64,000 nt of DNA from positions 124,001 through 188,000 of the forward strand of contig JABANP010000043.1 in NCBI GenBank assembly GCA_013115135.1, read 5' to 3'. This DNA is from Perkinsus olseni. Lineage: Eukaryota > Perkinsozoa > Perkinsida > Perkinsidae. Position numbers and translations under genes: made by a program. The notes under the pieces are model-generated. The model worked only from the letters and a program-made list of their open reading frames with translations. It had not been told where the DNA came from and did not search any database. Positions 34,397 to 45,500 of this stretch are shown in pieces (the first letter of the stretch is position 1; the number at the start of each line of letters is the position of its first letter).

Positions 34397-34684
34397 GTGC
34401 CTCATTGGCCTTCTATTTTCACGTCAATCGCTACGACTACGACCGGCACCTTCAGGTGGGCACCGCTGCTGCTGCTGTTGGAGGGAGTCTCTCGCCCTCA
34501 GCACGAGTCCATACCTGTACTACGGGAGGAATGGCGGAGGCGGAACATGAACTGTTATAATGTGGGGAAAAGTTGGTATGAAGTTGAGCAGGCTCGCTGC
34601 TATGGTGGTCAGAAATATACAGCGGATCCTAGCAATGAGCTGCTTGAAGAGATTCAGCGGAACTTGGACATAACCGTGCAGTAG
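34397..34684 (+). CDS. Hypothetical small protein
   Basis: The plus-strand frame is coding-like over its second half (EEWRRRNMNCYNVGKSWYEV, then GGQKYTADPSNELLEEIQRN, LDITVQ, stop at 34682-34684). The first half may be non-coding upstream of an acceptor. No family is recognised and no upstream exon could be joined with confidence. Confidence 0.35.
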   Translation: MPHWPSIFTSIATTTTGTFRWAPLLLLLEGVSRPQHESIPVLREEWRRRNMNCYNVGKSWYEVEQARCYGGQKYTADPSNELLEEIQRNLDITVQ

Positions 34685-36577
34685 GGCCTGGGGCGGCGAG
34701 CTCACCTATTGCGGGTCTTAGGCGGTGTAAAAGGCAATTGAAGACGGACAGTCGAGAACAGGATGTGAAGGACTGTCATGCTGCTATCGAACAGGTCGTA
34801 TGGGGGGTTGGCGTGGGCTTGCTGGGGGCACACAGATGAGAGTCGGGAAAGTTATGGTAGGACTGGCTGAACTGCTGCTCGGATTCAACGTGTGACGCTT
34901 GACGGGTGATTGGAATTGGTTATTTATCTCGAGCATCTTGCAGCGGCCCGAGCCCCGTCTGTGTTGCAATTGTGATCGGTCATTGGCGGCGGAGTCGGCA
35001 GTTGGACCGATGTGAATGATCGCCATGTGGAATCCTGTAATACGCTCTGGAGCTGGACGCTCACTGGAATCGCAGCGCGGCCAGGATAGACGCCTCACAG
35101 TCTTGAGAGGCTATTCTCACTGAGAGGCCCCCGCAGGCCCGTCGTCGTTCTTGTCGACTCCTCGTCCGAGTGTGGATACCGTACATGAGCGTAATCACAT
35201 CTTGGCGTGTGTAATTTCGAAGCTCGTTTGGGTTTCTGAGGATTTTCCCGGGCATTGTTTCGCGCGCTTACAGACCTACAGCCAGTGCATGGAAGCGGCG
35301 GACCTCGCCGAGGACCCGATGAATAGAAGCGAGGTCAAACAGTATCCTATTCATAAGGTGCTCACTGTGGCGTGGTCTGGATTCCACGTTGGGAATTTTA
35401 GGTTGAATTTGGTGACGATGATACCTATTCCCGGAAGAAAAGTCCAGGGACGAGTATTTTTCCCTTCATTTGCAGCGCTGCTCGAGATTGACATGTTTTT
35501 GGACCAGAGAGGGAGGCAACAGTTGAGGTTTCCTGTCCATTTTATGACTGTTGCGCATTTACATGCTTCCTTTGCGTGGTGAGGTAGTTGCGATAGCAAT
35601 TCCTCTTCTGACGCCGCGAGGTGGGTTCGATCGGGTGCCCGCTTGCTGTGTCTATCTTCACTGTCCTCTGTAAGAGCAGATACCAGGTCTTTTCGGTCAG
35701 CACAGCGCACCTGGAGAGAAGGGTGAGCATCCCTACAGCTTTGAGTGGTTTTTTAATTGTCCCCTCCCCTCTTGCAACGCGGGGCGGCGAGAATGTTCGG
35801 CAAGAAGTCGCGAAGGCAAGAACGATCCCATTCGACAAGCACGACAGACGGTAGGCCGCTTCTGCTGCTGCTGTGCACTGGAGACTGCCCATGCTTCAGT
35901 CCTCCGGTCCTTGGCCAACTTCGTGTCTTTGAGCCATCATCATCACAACCAGCAGCATGAACACCATAACCATCTTCGAAACAGGCACCATTCGGACGTG
36001 GGAGAAGCGCAACATGGTAGTATCGGATTGAATTGGAGGCGAATTTCTGTGTGAAGAAAACGTCGGCGACCGGAGCGTTTTCTTTGTGGTAGTTTCTTGC
36101 GCGCATACGGTATCAATTCCGACTTACATATTTTAATATCCCTATTATGATGGTGGTTGATCGAAGCTTGCACCGACCGGGGAGCATCCTGCGCTCGACC
36201 TAGCGAAGGACTTGTGAAGTCTACGTGCGAAATGCTGCTCGCGTTCTCGTTGGAGCGTCGAGAGGTTGCTCGTCCGAGCGTGGTCGCTTTACGGATGGTT
36301 GATGGCGACCTAGGGAGTGTAATTCCTCATTTTCCTGAAAATTGCCCGGTCGTCGTTTTGTGCGCTCGCTTGCCTGGATTGGGTTGCCGAGTACCGAGAA
36401 CCGCAAGGCTGTGCTCCCTTCACCTCCTTCTCTCGGATATGACGGTCATGCCGCAGCTAACCCCATGCAGATACCGATGTCGTCTCGAACGATTGCCGCG
36501 CCGACGAGGGACACAGTGTTAAACGCGTGAGTCCGTGGGTCTGAGTGAGAGAACGATGAGTGTGTCGTTGCTGTCAG
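34685..36577. other. Mostly unassigned; possible exons of unknown genes
   Basis: A plus-strand segment at about 35275-35360 reads like an exon (TYSQCMEAADLAEDPMNRSE) after the acceptor-like CGCGCTTACAG. A short frame at 35793-35959 begins MFGKKSRRQERSHSTSTTD. Frame c at about 36450-36530 (DTDVVSNDCRADEGHSVKR) may be the first exon of the kinase gene that follows. None of these is joined securely. Confidence 0.35.
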
Positions 36578-38803
36578 CGAGAGTACATCGACCGTGTGGC
36601 CCGTCAGCGTGCTTTGGTATCTCGGAAGTCGCGGTACTGTCTGGAAGACTTCGATTTGAGAGCGACTGTGGGCACTGGTAGAAGGCGATCAGAAAAGTGT
36701 CCTGCTAGGGCTGTTCTGCGGGAGGTACCTTCGGCCGAGTGCGAGTTGTGAAGATAAAGGGTTGCAAGGATCGCACACCGTTCGCGTTGAAAATACTGAA
36801 AAAGTCGGAGGTGATACGGTTGAAGCAAGTAGTAGTTGGAGGGGCTTTTGAGGGCGGAGCGAAGTTTTTTTGTATGTAGATTGAACACGTCAAGGCAGAA
36901 CGGGAAATACTGGAGAAGCTCAGCCATCCGTTCATCGTTAATCTGTGAGATGTGACAATTTTGTGGCGCGCGAAAAATCGAATTGTGGATTCAGTTTCAC
37001 TACATTCCGGGATGACAAGAGACTGTTCATGCTGATGGAGTATGTGAATGGCGGGGAGCTGTTCTCGCATCTCCGGAAAGAGGGACCATTGCCCGAACGA
37101 GGAGGCCAGGTTTTACGCCGCTGAAATTGTCTTGGCATTCCAGTACATGCACAGTGAGTCGGGCCTGGCGAGGCGTGGGTGGAGCGTTGAGTCGGCGTAT
37201 CATCATTACCGAGGAAAGGGGGCATGTTTCGGTCTAGCTGACTTGTGTCTGACTTGCTGGTACTGGACAGTGCACGGGTTTGAATTCGGGCTACATGAAA
37301 GCTGACAACTCGCGATTTTCTCACCTTCTTGTCGGTCATCTCGTTCGTCGTATTGAGCGGAATGGTGGGAGTGAACGTGGCCTTCAGTCTCACGAGCGTT
37401 GACTGATAATCGTCGCAGACTGAGGAGTTCGATGTGTGATCGGAACTGCGCGCATTGCCATCATACCGTTCCCCGTCGGACTCGCACGTCTGTTAGGTTT
37501 GGACGTAGTGTATCGCGACTTGAAGCCTGAGAATCTTCTAATAGACTTTGAAGGTAGTATCAAAGCGTATCCTGAGGTCGACTCTTGCATTTCATGCAGG
37601 TGGAAGATTCCCGATCAGCAGGTCGTTTTTTCCTTTTCAGGACACATTAAAATTACTGACTTTGGTTTCGCGAAGGTCGTCACAGACCGAACTTGGACTT
37701 TGTGTGGAACGCCGGAGTATTTAGCACCGGAGATAATTCAGTCTAAAGGTGAAATCGATCACTCGGGCGCGCGCGCTCTTCACCGGCCATTCTGCAAGAC
37801 GGCACATGTAGCTGAGATGCAGCTCATCCAAGGTTGAATTCAGCAGAACCGAGTGGCGCTGAAGGAGCTGCGGCTTTATTCTGCCTAGAGCCGCTTTTTG
37901 TTCTATCTATATTATTTATTCTCTCTTAAAGAACGCCCGTTCTGTCTAGCGGAGCGACGTCATTTGTCTCCGATCGCACGCTTGCCATTATGACGGGTTT
38001 CTCAAATTCCAATATGAATGTTTCGGGGCAGCCACTCCGGAGGGCTGGCCAGAGCGTGAAGGTCCTCGTCGCGAGTGTGATTGATGGTGCCTTTGGCAGG
38101 CCACGGAAAGGCGGTGGATTGGTGGGCTCTCGGTATCCTTATTTTCGAGATGCTTGCAGGGTACCCACCCTTCTACGACGATAATCCATTCGGAATATAC
38201 CAAAAGGTAGGTGGGGTGATTCGAACCCGGGTGGGCTGTGATTCCCCTTTTGTCAGGTTTTATTAGGTCGAATAGATTTCCCTAAGCATTTTGATAGCAA
38301 GGCCAAGGATCTGGTGAGGCATCTGCTGGCGCGAGACAGGGTAAAACGATACGGATGTCTGAGGGACGGCGTTGAGGACATCAAACGGCATAAATGGTGA
38401 GCGATGGTCTCATCTGCTCCACGGAGGGTCTCTCCTGACCGTTTTTCTCAATAATACTCTGCCGTGAAATATCAGTCACAATGTGTTGCTGCAATTTCTC
38501 ACGCCTTTTTCGTAATCTTTCGCCGGCATACGCGGACGAACATCATGTGTCATGCAGGTTCAAGGGTATTGATTGGGATGCTGCTTTCGATAGAGAGCTA
38601 CCAGCGCCGTTCATACCCCAGGTCCGGGGGCCTGATGATACCTCCATGTTCGACAGGTGAGCCAGATTTCCCGCTGAAGCGCAGAGAATCTTCTTTCCTT
38701 CACGCTGCGGTTGTCGTCGTCACTCAGGTATCCTGAGTCTACTGAGAATTCATCGCCAAGTATCATCGGTGCGGAATATGAAGATGCTTTTAGAGACTTC
38801 TGA
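36578..38803 (+). CDS. PKA catalytic-subunit-like AGC protein kinase with a one-base frame break
   Basis: Exons at 36578-36677, 36725-36828, 36880-36944, 36995-37153, 37497-37553, 37641-37748, 38100-38206, 38257-38396, 38558-38656 and 38728-38803 reconstruct a full AGC kinase. The glycine loop is VGTGTFGRV, the lysine motif is [27 protein letters not shown] is the catalytic loop, and DFGFAK and [14 protein letters not shown] follow with the activation-loop Thr. [20 protein letters not shown] and the C-terminal PFIP...FDRY and EDAFRDF come last. Ending exactly on F-x-x-F is typical of PKA catalytic subunits, which are activated when cAMP releases the regulatory subunit. Within exon 36995-37153 one extra G near 37095 breaks the frame between KEGPLP and [12 protein letters not shown]; no intron can remove it. 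This is a sequencing error or a recent null allele. The N-terminal exon and start codon are not resolved. Confidence 0.82.
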
Positions 38804-40239
38804 GTTCTCATTGGTGTCACCACTCAAACAACAGTTGCTACATTTGTTCCTTTCCTTCTTGTCATAGAAGATTTCACTTGGGGAGACTTCTACAGTACCA
38901 TTTCACGGTCTTGCGAGTTCAGGATAAGTGGCTCTGCTGGCGTCGGCAACGAGACGAAAGATCCCAACGATTATCTAAAGATCGGAGACATGCCGTTGAT
39001 GACTGAATGCTGTCGTCGTCGTTGTGATAACCATCATCATCATCTTAGCTTTGCATAAAAATTGATTTGCCTCAAGTTTACTCGGTCGTCGTCGTCGTCG
39101 TCTATACGCTGCCTGGGAGACATCACCGTCAGCGCTGCGAGCTCTACCACCGTTTACATCGTCTTTTTTCGTGCATCATTGACTTGACTTGGTCAATCAT
39201 CGCTTTTCGGGGCAGCGTTGGGCTGCACGGAACCTTTTTCTCGCACCGCTCGGAAATGATCCGCCGGAGTGGCGTAGGAAGAGGACTACGATAATGCTGT
39301 AAAGCTACGAGTCTCTCGCCGAAAACTGTGCGAAATTGAGGGTATTTTCACGAACAAGGTCGCCTCTACCGGCCGCTGGACCCGACTCGTGGCCGTTCAG
39401 ACCGTTGCGTGAGATGCCAGCGGTTGCTCAGTGTAGCCTTCTTGGTTAACGGACTTAACTTGACGTGTAGATATCCTATGCGGTAATGAGCAGCAGATGT
39501 GCAATCACCGAGTGATCGGATAACAACTACAATGAGTTAACGATCATAGCTAGTAAAACGCTCTTGACTAACCGTTCTAGACGGAGGCTGACTGGACTCC
39601 AGTCGGAGGGTTTAGTAGTCGCGGCATACGTCGCCGAAGTTGGGAGAAAGTTCTCACAACTGGTTCTCAGAGTCTCCGAGAAAAAGTTTTGGAAGTCGGT
39701 TCTGGAAACCAGCTCGAGAACGGGTTTTGGCTTTGTTTGTTGAGCGATCCGTGAACCATCAAATTCGCGGAGATGAGCGAAGTTGGATTTACGAACCTGA
39801 AGCGGGCATGTCTAGTCCGCACGTCGGGTCAGATTTTCAATTTCGTGATGGAACTTTCGAACCCGAGCTTTTGGTCCGTCGCGACTCACGACGATTCGAT
39901 GCGAACTTTCGATTTCGCAATGAGGAACTTCAAATTCACGTTGGGGCCTCTGATATCTTTGGATGGTCCTTGGTGGTCCCATCGTTGATCGCGTCTTCTC
40001 GCTAGTTGACGTGCAGTAGACTTGGCTTGACGTTGACTGTTACTCATTATCTGCCGATCGTCCTGTGTAGGCGTTCATAGCTGGTTCCCCTAGAGAGAGT
40101 AACCTTAAAAAATTAGAAGACTTTAAACTCGCCTTGAGTTGACTATGAGCAACAACAACCAAACTTCGATTCGACTGCCTTGCAGTTCGAACGTTCCTGG
40201 AGACGCTTTATGAAACGAACACTGGAATCGTTGAATGAG

Positions 40240-40279
40240 ATAGTGTTCAAGTTGAACACTATCGTTGAACAGTTCAACG
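40240..40279. repeat. Two adjacent perfect palindromes
   Basis: ATAGTGTTCAA at 40240-40250 and its inverse at 40252-40262 are separated by one base. Directly next to them, CGTTGAAC at 40263-40270 and its inverse at 40272-40279 are separated by one base. Single-base centres are typical of inverted duplication by template switching. Confidence 0.7.
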
Positions 40280-40597
40280 CCAATACCGATCAGAATCGCA
40301 ACCACAACCGCTTCACAATTGTCCGAGTTAATATTGAGATGTTCCGATTTTTTTATATTCTACGCTCGGAGAGGCCATTTCCCTCCTGGTTCTCGAAATC
40401 GTGTTCATCGAACGCCGTTCATCGAACGGCTTCAACTTGAAGCCTCTTGAGAGGATCCGTCATAAAAGCGATTTCCAACGAAGTCTTGGCCGCCGCAGAA
40501 AGCCTTGTTTGTTGAAGCCGTGTCTCGTGACGAGACTCTCGTGTATGCGGCGTTTGGCGTTCGAGGGGGCGCTCGGAATCAGAGTCTGCAGCAGACT

Positions 40598-40648
40598 GCG
40601 CAGAATCCCATTACAAGCAGACTTTCTGCTTGTAATGGGATTCTGCGC
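40598..40648. repeat. Perfect 24-bp inverted repeat, 3-base loop
   Basis: 40598-40621 (GCGCAGAATCCC...) and 40625-40648 are exact inverse copies separated by CTT. As RNA this would be a very stable hairpin of small-RNA-precursor size. The flanks do not show further pairing. Confidence 0.8.
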
Positions 40649-40883
40649 GGATGTTTGTGTATGCGTGCAGCGGCCTTTATAGCTGCGTTGCCGACCTGTC
40701 GTTGGGTCGTTTTCTCGGCTAACTCCGTACTCATCTGATCACTCTCCCCTCTCATTGTCACAAGTACTAGCTTAACTCGAGGCCCTATTTTGTATTGTAG
40801 CGTTCATCAGTGAGTACATGCCCGCATCTCTTCCTGCATATTAACACGAACCCCGTTACACGCTAGTTTCCTTCGCTCCAACA

Positions 40884-41216
40884 TTGGCGATGCACGGCAA
40901 TGGAGGAGACGCAGGGAATCGATACAGCAGTCGCAGTACGACCGATATGTGCACAATGCCAGGCATGAATCGCTCACACTTCAACCCACGACAAGCCCGT
41001 GGCTTCGGTCCGCGCCGCCGTCCCCACGGGTGTTGTGGGTGCAGATTGCCTACTACCGGTGCTCCTCTACTCGGTTGGTTGGTCCTGAGTATGTCCCGAG
41101 CACTCCCCAAGGGTTTTGTCAAGTCCCGAGAGAGGTCAAACCCTCGCAGTCCTTATATAGCTGATGAGCCCAATACCGATCGTCTGGGCAAGCGAGATGC
41201 TCAGGCCGTGCTGTGA
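40884..41216 (+). CDS. Hypothetical small ORF
   Basis: The first 60 residues (MHGNGGDAGNRYSSRSTTDM, then GMNRSHFNPRQARGFGPRRR and a CCGC motif) look plausibly coding and basic, with nothing recognisable. The rest is unremarkable. It could be a first exon, or chance. Confidence 0.22.
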   Translation: MAMHGNGGDAGNRYSSRSTTDMCTMPGMNRSHFNPRQARGFGPRRRPHGCCGCRLPTTGAPLLGWLVLSMSRALPKGFVKSRERSNPRSPYIADEPNTDRLGKRDAQAVL

Positions 41217-41577
41217 AGTAGAGTCCCAGGGTAGTGGTATTGGCTTATTCTGGCACAAGACATCCGCTTGTTGAGTTTCCCCTAAGTGATATCCAAGTCA
41301 GTACCGCGACACGCGCGTGAATCTTTGCTGTCACTGTCTCCCTCGACTTGCTCTAGCCTGGGAGTCTCAGGCGAGACACACGACGAGTGAGCCGCTCGGA
41401 AAACTAACGAAAGGCACTGAGGGATCTTCCCCGAGCCGGTGATGAACTTCGGCCGCACTAAGTGTGCATCCTGTCCTCGGAGGCTTGCCAAGAGGGGGCG
41501 TCTGCTTGTCGTACGGATTGGTGACGTTAATGCGCTGTGGGGACGCCTGCGGCGCCTCGGCCAACAGGTGTTCGAGT

Positions 41578-42267
41578 ATGGAGAATTGTGTTGGCGAGTA
41601 CGACGTTGGTGACACGCCCTCTGGTTTCCTTCGATGGTCGAAACCGGCTAGAGTTGAGCCCTCTTGGTCTTGGAGATTATCGGCAGGACTGGAAGCCGCG
41701 AGCAGGAAGTATCCTACGTCTCATATGGTCATGTGGGTTATCATATTGGGACTATGGCTAACCTTCTTCGCAGGAAGCATCTGGACCTTTCTAACCGTTG
41801 CATATCGCCTACCTTCGGTACTGAGAATCACAGTCCAGAAAGTGACCGTGGACCAACAAGTTTGGTGTGGTATGCTCTCATTGGATCCACGTGTTGAATA
41901 CTGCGCGCGGGGAACCGTGGACTTGAGAATCCAAAACGGATTATGGACAGATCTGACTATAGTGGAAGCCCACTTGGCACCGTTAGAGCCTCGTTACATA
42001 AGGCTTCGTGAAATAAACTATGTTCTCCACGGTTGGTTAGTCATCGGTGGGTTCGAGGCCAAGGCCATGAGTGAAGGTGTCTATACAGTACCAGTGTTTT
42101 TACAAGCAGCGACATTTGAAGGTCTCTCTCCCGTCAATGGCACCAGCATCGAGGATTGGATTCTTCATCTAGAGCTGCGCGTGCTCGGATACTATTTCCT
42201 TAAACCTTTTCACTATGGTACTGTACGAGTACCGAGTTTTACTATTCGCGTTCCCCCAACATCGTAA
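41578..42267 (+). CDS. Family A type II membrane protein, intact divergent member
   Basis: A 229-residue frame starts at the family ATG (MENCVGEYDVGDTPSGFLRW), which matches the start position of the other members; a longer upstream frame is not supported by the paralogues. The membrane segment is followed by VTVDQQVWCGMLSLDPRVEY then CARGTVDLRIQN, GWLVIGGFEAKAMSEGVYTV and a C-terminus VPSFTIRVPPTS. It is about 230 bp upstream-related to the fragment at 1-206 on the other strand, so these two share a recent origin. A second, broken member follows 394 bp downstream in the same orientation. Confidence 0.78.
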   Translation: MENCVGEYDVGDTPSGFLRWSKPARVEPSWSWRLSAGLEAASRKYPTSHMVMWVIILGLWLTFFAGSIWTFLTVAYRLPSVLRITVQKVTVDQQVWCGMLSLDPRVEYCARGTVDLRIQNGLWTDLTIVEAHLAPLEPRYIRLREINYVLHGWLVIGGFEAKAMSEGVYTVPVFLQAATFEGLSPVNGTSIEDWILHLELRVLGYYFLKPFHYGTVRVPSFTIRVPPTS

Positions 42268-42660
42268 ATAATTCCTGGCCGATGTGTTGTATGGTGATGG
42301 GGCAGCGACGTCGCATCTGACTCGACTCTCGTGGGTCGAGGACTTTGCACAGTAGCTGATTGTTTTGTCGAGTACATCAGGTTTAAGTATTTTTGGCAAG
42401 ATTTCCAGATCGGGAGCTTTTGAGTGATAGTCTAACAGTCCTTTTCGTATCTAGTCTGGATCGGACGGGACAATTGCATATGCACGGATGAAGTTATCGT
42501 GAAGTGAGAGAACAAGCCCCGCTCGCTTCGCAACTGATTGCAATGCGAATCGCATCATGATACTATTATCTGCACTCTCGCTGAAGCCACGGTTATACTT
42601 GCCCGCGGTGACTTTGTTGTCCTGTGCAGTAGGGTTCTCTCCATCGGCTGATGCTCTCAC

Positions 42661-43396
42661 ATGGAGAATCCTCTTCGTGAGTATGATCCATTGGATACGC
42701 CCCATGGTTTCCTCCGATAGTCGAGACCAGTGCCAGCCAAGCCTGCGCCAGCTAGGAGAGTCTCCTAGCTGGCGCAAGCTTGGACCTGTCAGTAGTCTCC
42801 TAATGAGGCTACTGACAGGTCTCAAGGTCGCGAGGCGAAAGCATTCGATTTATTTTGTTGTCACTTGGGCCGTCCTTTGCGGATTACCATTAGCCTCCGT
42901 CCTGCTGTACATCTGGAACTCACTGCTTATTGAATATGCTCTCCCTTCGGTAATACAGATTTCAGTGGAGAGTGTCACCATGGACCACAGCGTTTGGTGC
43001 GGTTTGATCACCTTGGGCTATCCACCCGACATGTGGGACTGTGTACGAGCAACCATAAACTTGAGAATCAGGAGCGGACTATGGCCAGATCTGACAATCG
43101 TAGACGCCGAGTCGCGCCCGGCGCCCGCCTTCACGGGCTCTTCGAACACCAAGTGTGATGTTGCTGGTGTGTTGTCAAGCGGTGGCATCGAAATCCAGGC
43201 CATCAGCGAGGGTGTCTACACATCACCGGCATTCTTACAATCACTGAGGACCGATGGTTGTTCTTCAACTGAAGTCCCGGAGGCCACCATCTGTGATGCT
43301 TATCTAATTCTCCGTGCGGTTGGATATCAATCCACCACTGGTCATCGCTATCCTGTTCAAGTACGGAGCTCCAGCGTTCCACTACCACCATTGTGA
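42661..43396 (+). pseudogene. Family A membrane protein with nonsense codon and palindromic insertions
   Basis: From the family ATG at 42661 the frame reads ENPLREYDPLDTPHGFLR and then TAG at 42718-42720, where all other copies have the Trp codon TGG of FLRWS. Just downstream the sequence is enlarged by two palindromes. 42737-42759 is inverted at 42761-42783 (22 of 23 bases), and GACCTGTCAGTAG is inverted after a 13-base gap (about 42783-42821). After that the family sequence resumes in an open frame: a membrane segment, VSVESVTMDHSVWCGLI, INLRIRSGLWPDLTIVDA, SGGIEIQAISEGVYTSPAF and the TGA at 43394-43396. A longer open frame entering from upstream bypasses the TAG, but it encodes a non-family N-terminus and is judged accidental. 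Confidence 0.72.
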
Positions 43397-43908
43397 ATCG
43401 TTCGTGATCGGCTTATTAAATATTGACGATATAGGGGAGCCGGAACCCACTCGTGCATATCCTTCACTTGAATGGTTCGACTTTTCCGAGGGATTGCCTT
43501 CGAGAATGGGCCCTTTCTTGTACAGCATCCCTGTGCTCTGTACCTCTTCCCTCGTGAGCCCGCGGGAATAGTCAGCTTCGGCAATGCCCATTACGAGTCC
43601 CGTCTTACTTACGTGTTCACTCAGCGGCACACCACAAGTGCTATAACATTATAATACTGATTATAACTCAGCTGGTAGTGCTGGCAGCTTCCGCTTGCGG
43701 GGCGATGCCGCCTTGCGGGCGTTGGAGTTGCTGGTAGAGCCCTCATGGTTCGCCGCCCCAATGTACATGCGTACGCGTTGATCGACCATATCACTTCCCC
43801 TTTCCATAGATTGCCTCTCTCCAGCCTATCGCGTTTCGTCAATCGGGGACTGCTCCAACCGTCGTTAGTGCTCCTTCAATATTATATTAGGTAGCTATCG
43901 ATATTCTG
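43397..43908. other. Intergenic, no gene
   Basis: No coding evidence is seen. ATAACTCAGCTGGTAGTG at about 43661-43678 resembles a tRNA A box, but no B box or cloverleaf follows at the right distance. Confidence 0.4.
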
Positions 43909-45296
43909 ATGGATGGCCTCACAGCCAGTGTTCGCCTGGTTGAGGCCATTGATGAACCTCTCAGATTCGGATATTCTACCATGCGAGACGTGCATGATTC
44001 AGTTTCCTCTCAAAAAAGCCCCATCCCGCCTAGCTTTGAGGTCTCCTCTTCCCAGGGAGATTCTGACTCGTTAGCAAGCAACGCCATCATCGGCAGTGCT
44101 AAGTCACCCCGAAGCCCATCGAGGGGCTGCGGTCTCATAGGGGTCCCTCAGCTGTCCGCTTTGTAGGTTCGTGTTCTCGGCGCCTTGCTATGTTCTCACC
44201 AACTCCCCACCATGAGATCTCGATGACCAAGGAGGATCTGATGAATGCTGAGGAGAGGTTGGACAAGAGAAACAGAAAGGGTGGGCTGTTGACCTTGTGG
44301 CCGTGTGCCATCTGATGCGAATCGCCATTGGGGATGAGCAGCTGCTCTATTTCTGTCAGCGAAAGGGGGAAATTTCCGAATGTTTCTCCTGTGAAATATT
44401 TCTCGGCTCAGCGATGACGAACGTAGTGTGGAAGTTGGTGGTCTCAGATCGTAGCGGGGGTATCGGTGATGATACTGAGTCCGACTGGAGCGATGAGACG
44501 CCTTACGAGGTCGACCATGACGCTGTGGGCGTGGAGAGTGCGTATTTTGAAGATATGAGCGCGTTCTACAACAGAGTTGTGGAGCATAGGGCTGGCAGTT
44601 CGTCTCATGTCAAAGTGAAGCCAAGATACTTTTCCTCCCAGCAGCTTTGGTCATTATCAGGTCGAAGCGCTGCGGCAGAGGTTCCTACGTCTGCTGAATG
44701 CTGTCCATTTGCCGGGACAGGCGGTGAAGATACTGAAGGATCTCATGGGTGCTGTACAGGTATGCCAACCGGGTGGCGATGGTAGTGATATTTTCTTCCA
44801 CCATCCTCGATGCCCTTCTACTCGTTATGGTATTCATGCTGGGTCGGAGGGCAATTAGTGTCTCGAGATTCGGCAAACATGCATGATCCGGTGAAGATGA
44901 GAATCTTGGAAACGCACTTCCACTCGGATGATGGAAGGTCTTCTGCCGATCGCCATGATCAACCTAAGATACTCCACAGCAGCATCACAGTTGACAGTGC
45001 CAGACGCTACAAGCTCATATTCAAGATACGCGGCGCCCGCTGCGTCTACGAGCAGGTCACTTACGGTAGGCGGCGCGCCGGTATCGACACTCGAATGCTG
45101 TGTTCAGGGGACCCAAACATGCAGGTCTTTGATGCAGCCGAACAGCCACACACGATGGTGGAGGTGCCGAACATCAAGGCCAGTCTGTAAGGCCGAAGGG
45201 TCTCCCCTGTCCCTCGTCGGAGAGCTCTCGCCCGGAAGGCTCGTACTTAGTGATGTCACGGGAATGGTAGCCGTGAAGGACGAAGGCCTTACTTAA
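43909..45296 (+). CDS. Hypothetical multi-exon protein with one membrane segment
   Basis: Coding-like plus-strand exons follow one another. 43909-44130 starts MDGLTASVRLVEAIDEPLRF and is Ser-rich. About 44170-44300 encodes TKEDLMNAEERLDKRNRKGG. About 44450-44640 is acidic (GDDTESDWSDETPYEVDHDA). About 44640-44760 encodes VEALRQRFLRLLNAVHLPGQ. About 44787-44880 encodes a hydrophobic span, STILDALLLVMVFMLGRR. About 44890-45190 encodes MRILETHFHSDDGRSS, ITVDSARRYKLIFKIRGARC and VEVPNIKA, then VLSDVTGMVAVKDEGLT to a stop at 45294-45296. The C-terminal region may be related to the piece at 46862-47107, which also has PNIKA. No family is recognised; exon borders are approximate. Confidence 0.4.
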
Positions 45297-45500
45297 CTAC
45301 GAGTTATCAAGTTGATATGCCGTACTTTGGGCAAGTCTTCATTTCGTTAATAATATTAAGGATTTACGCTTTGCTCTTCTCACAAGGCGGCGCACGAGCG
45401 TCCCTCGTTCAGGAGGGCACGAAATGAGCATTCTGTACTGTAGAACTAGGAGCCCTTTAGAAGACGGGATGATTGAGGTTCAATTTCCTCGCCCCATCCA

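Larger units (their letters stand above)
38804..40860. other. Palindrome-rich non-coding region
   Basis: No convincing gene is seen. The stretch 39640-40005 is open but dominated by TTCGA/TTTCG words. Between 40.2 and 40.65 kb there are several perfect or near-perfect palindromes, listed separately, and a direct pair of GTTCATCGAACG at about 40397-40424. Confidence 0.45.

Noticed and set aside
38207..38256. B-box-like GATTCGAACCCGGG suggesting a minus-strand tRNA
   Set aside because: The bases lie in a 50-nt kinase intron, no acceptor or anticodon stem can be formed, and the flanking exons leave no room.
39640..40005. 121-codon plus-strand frame after the kinase gene
   Set aside because: Both overlapping frames are open because of TTCGA/GAACTTC-rich composition. 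No domain and no splice signals tie it to a gene.
42557..42720. Upstream in-frame ATG that would rescue the A copy at 42661
   Set aside because: The reading frame from 42557 avoids the TAG only by using a different frame of the family N-terminus. The resulting sequence is unlike every other copy, so the copy is treated as broken.
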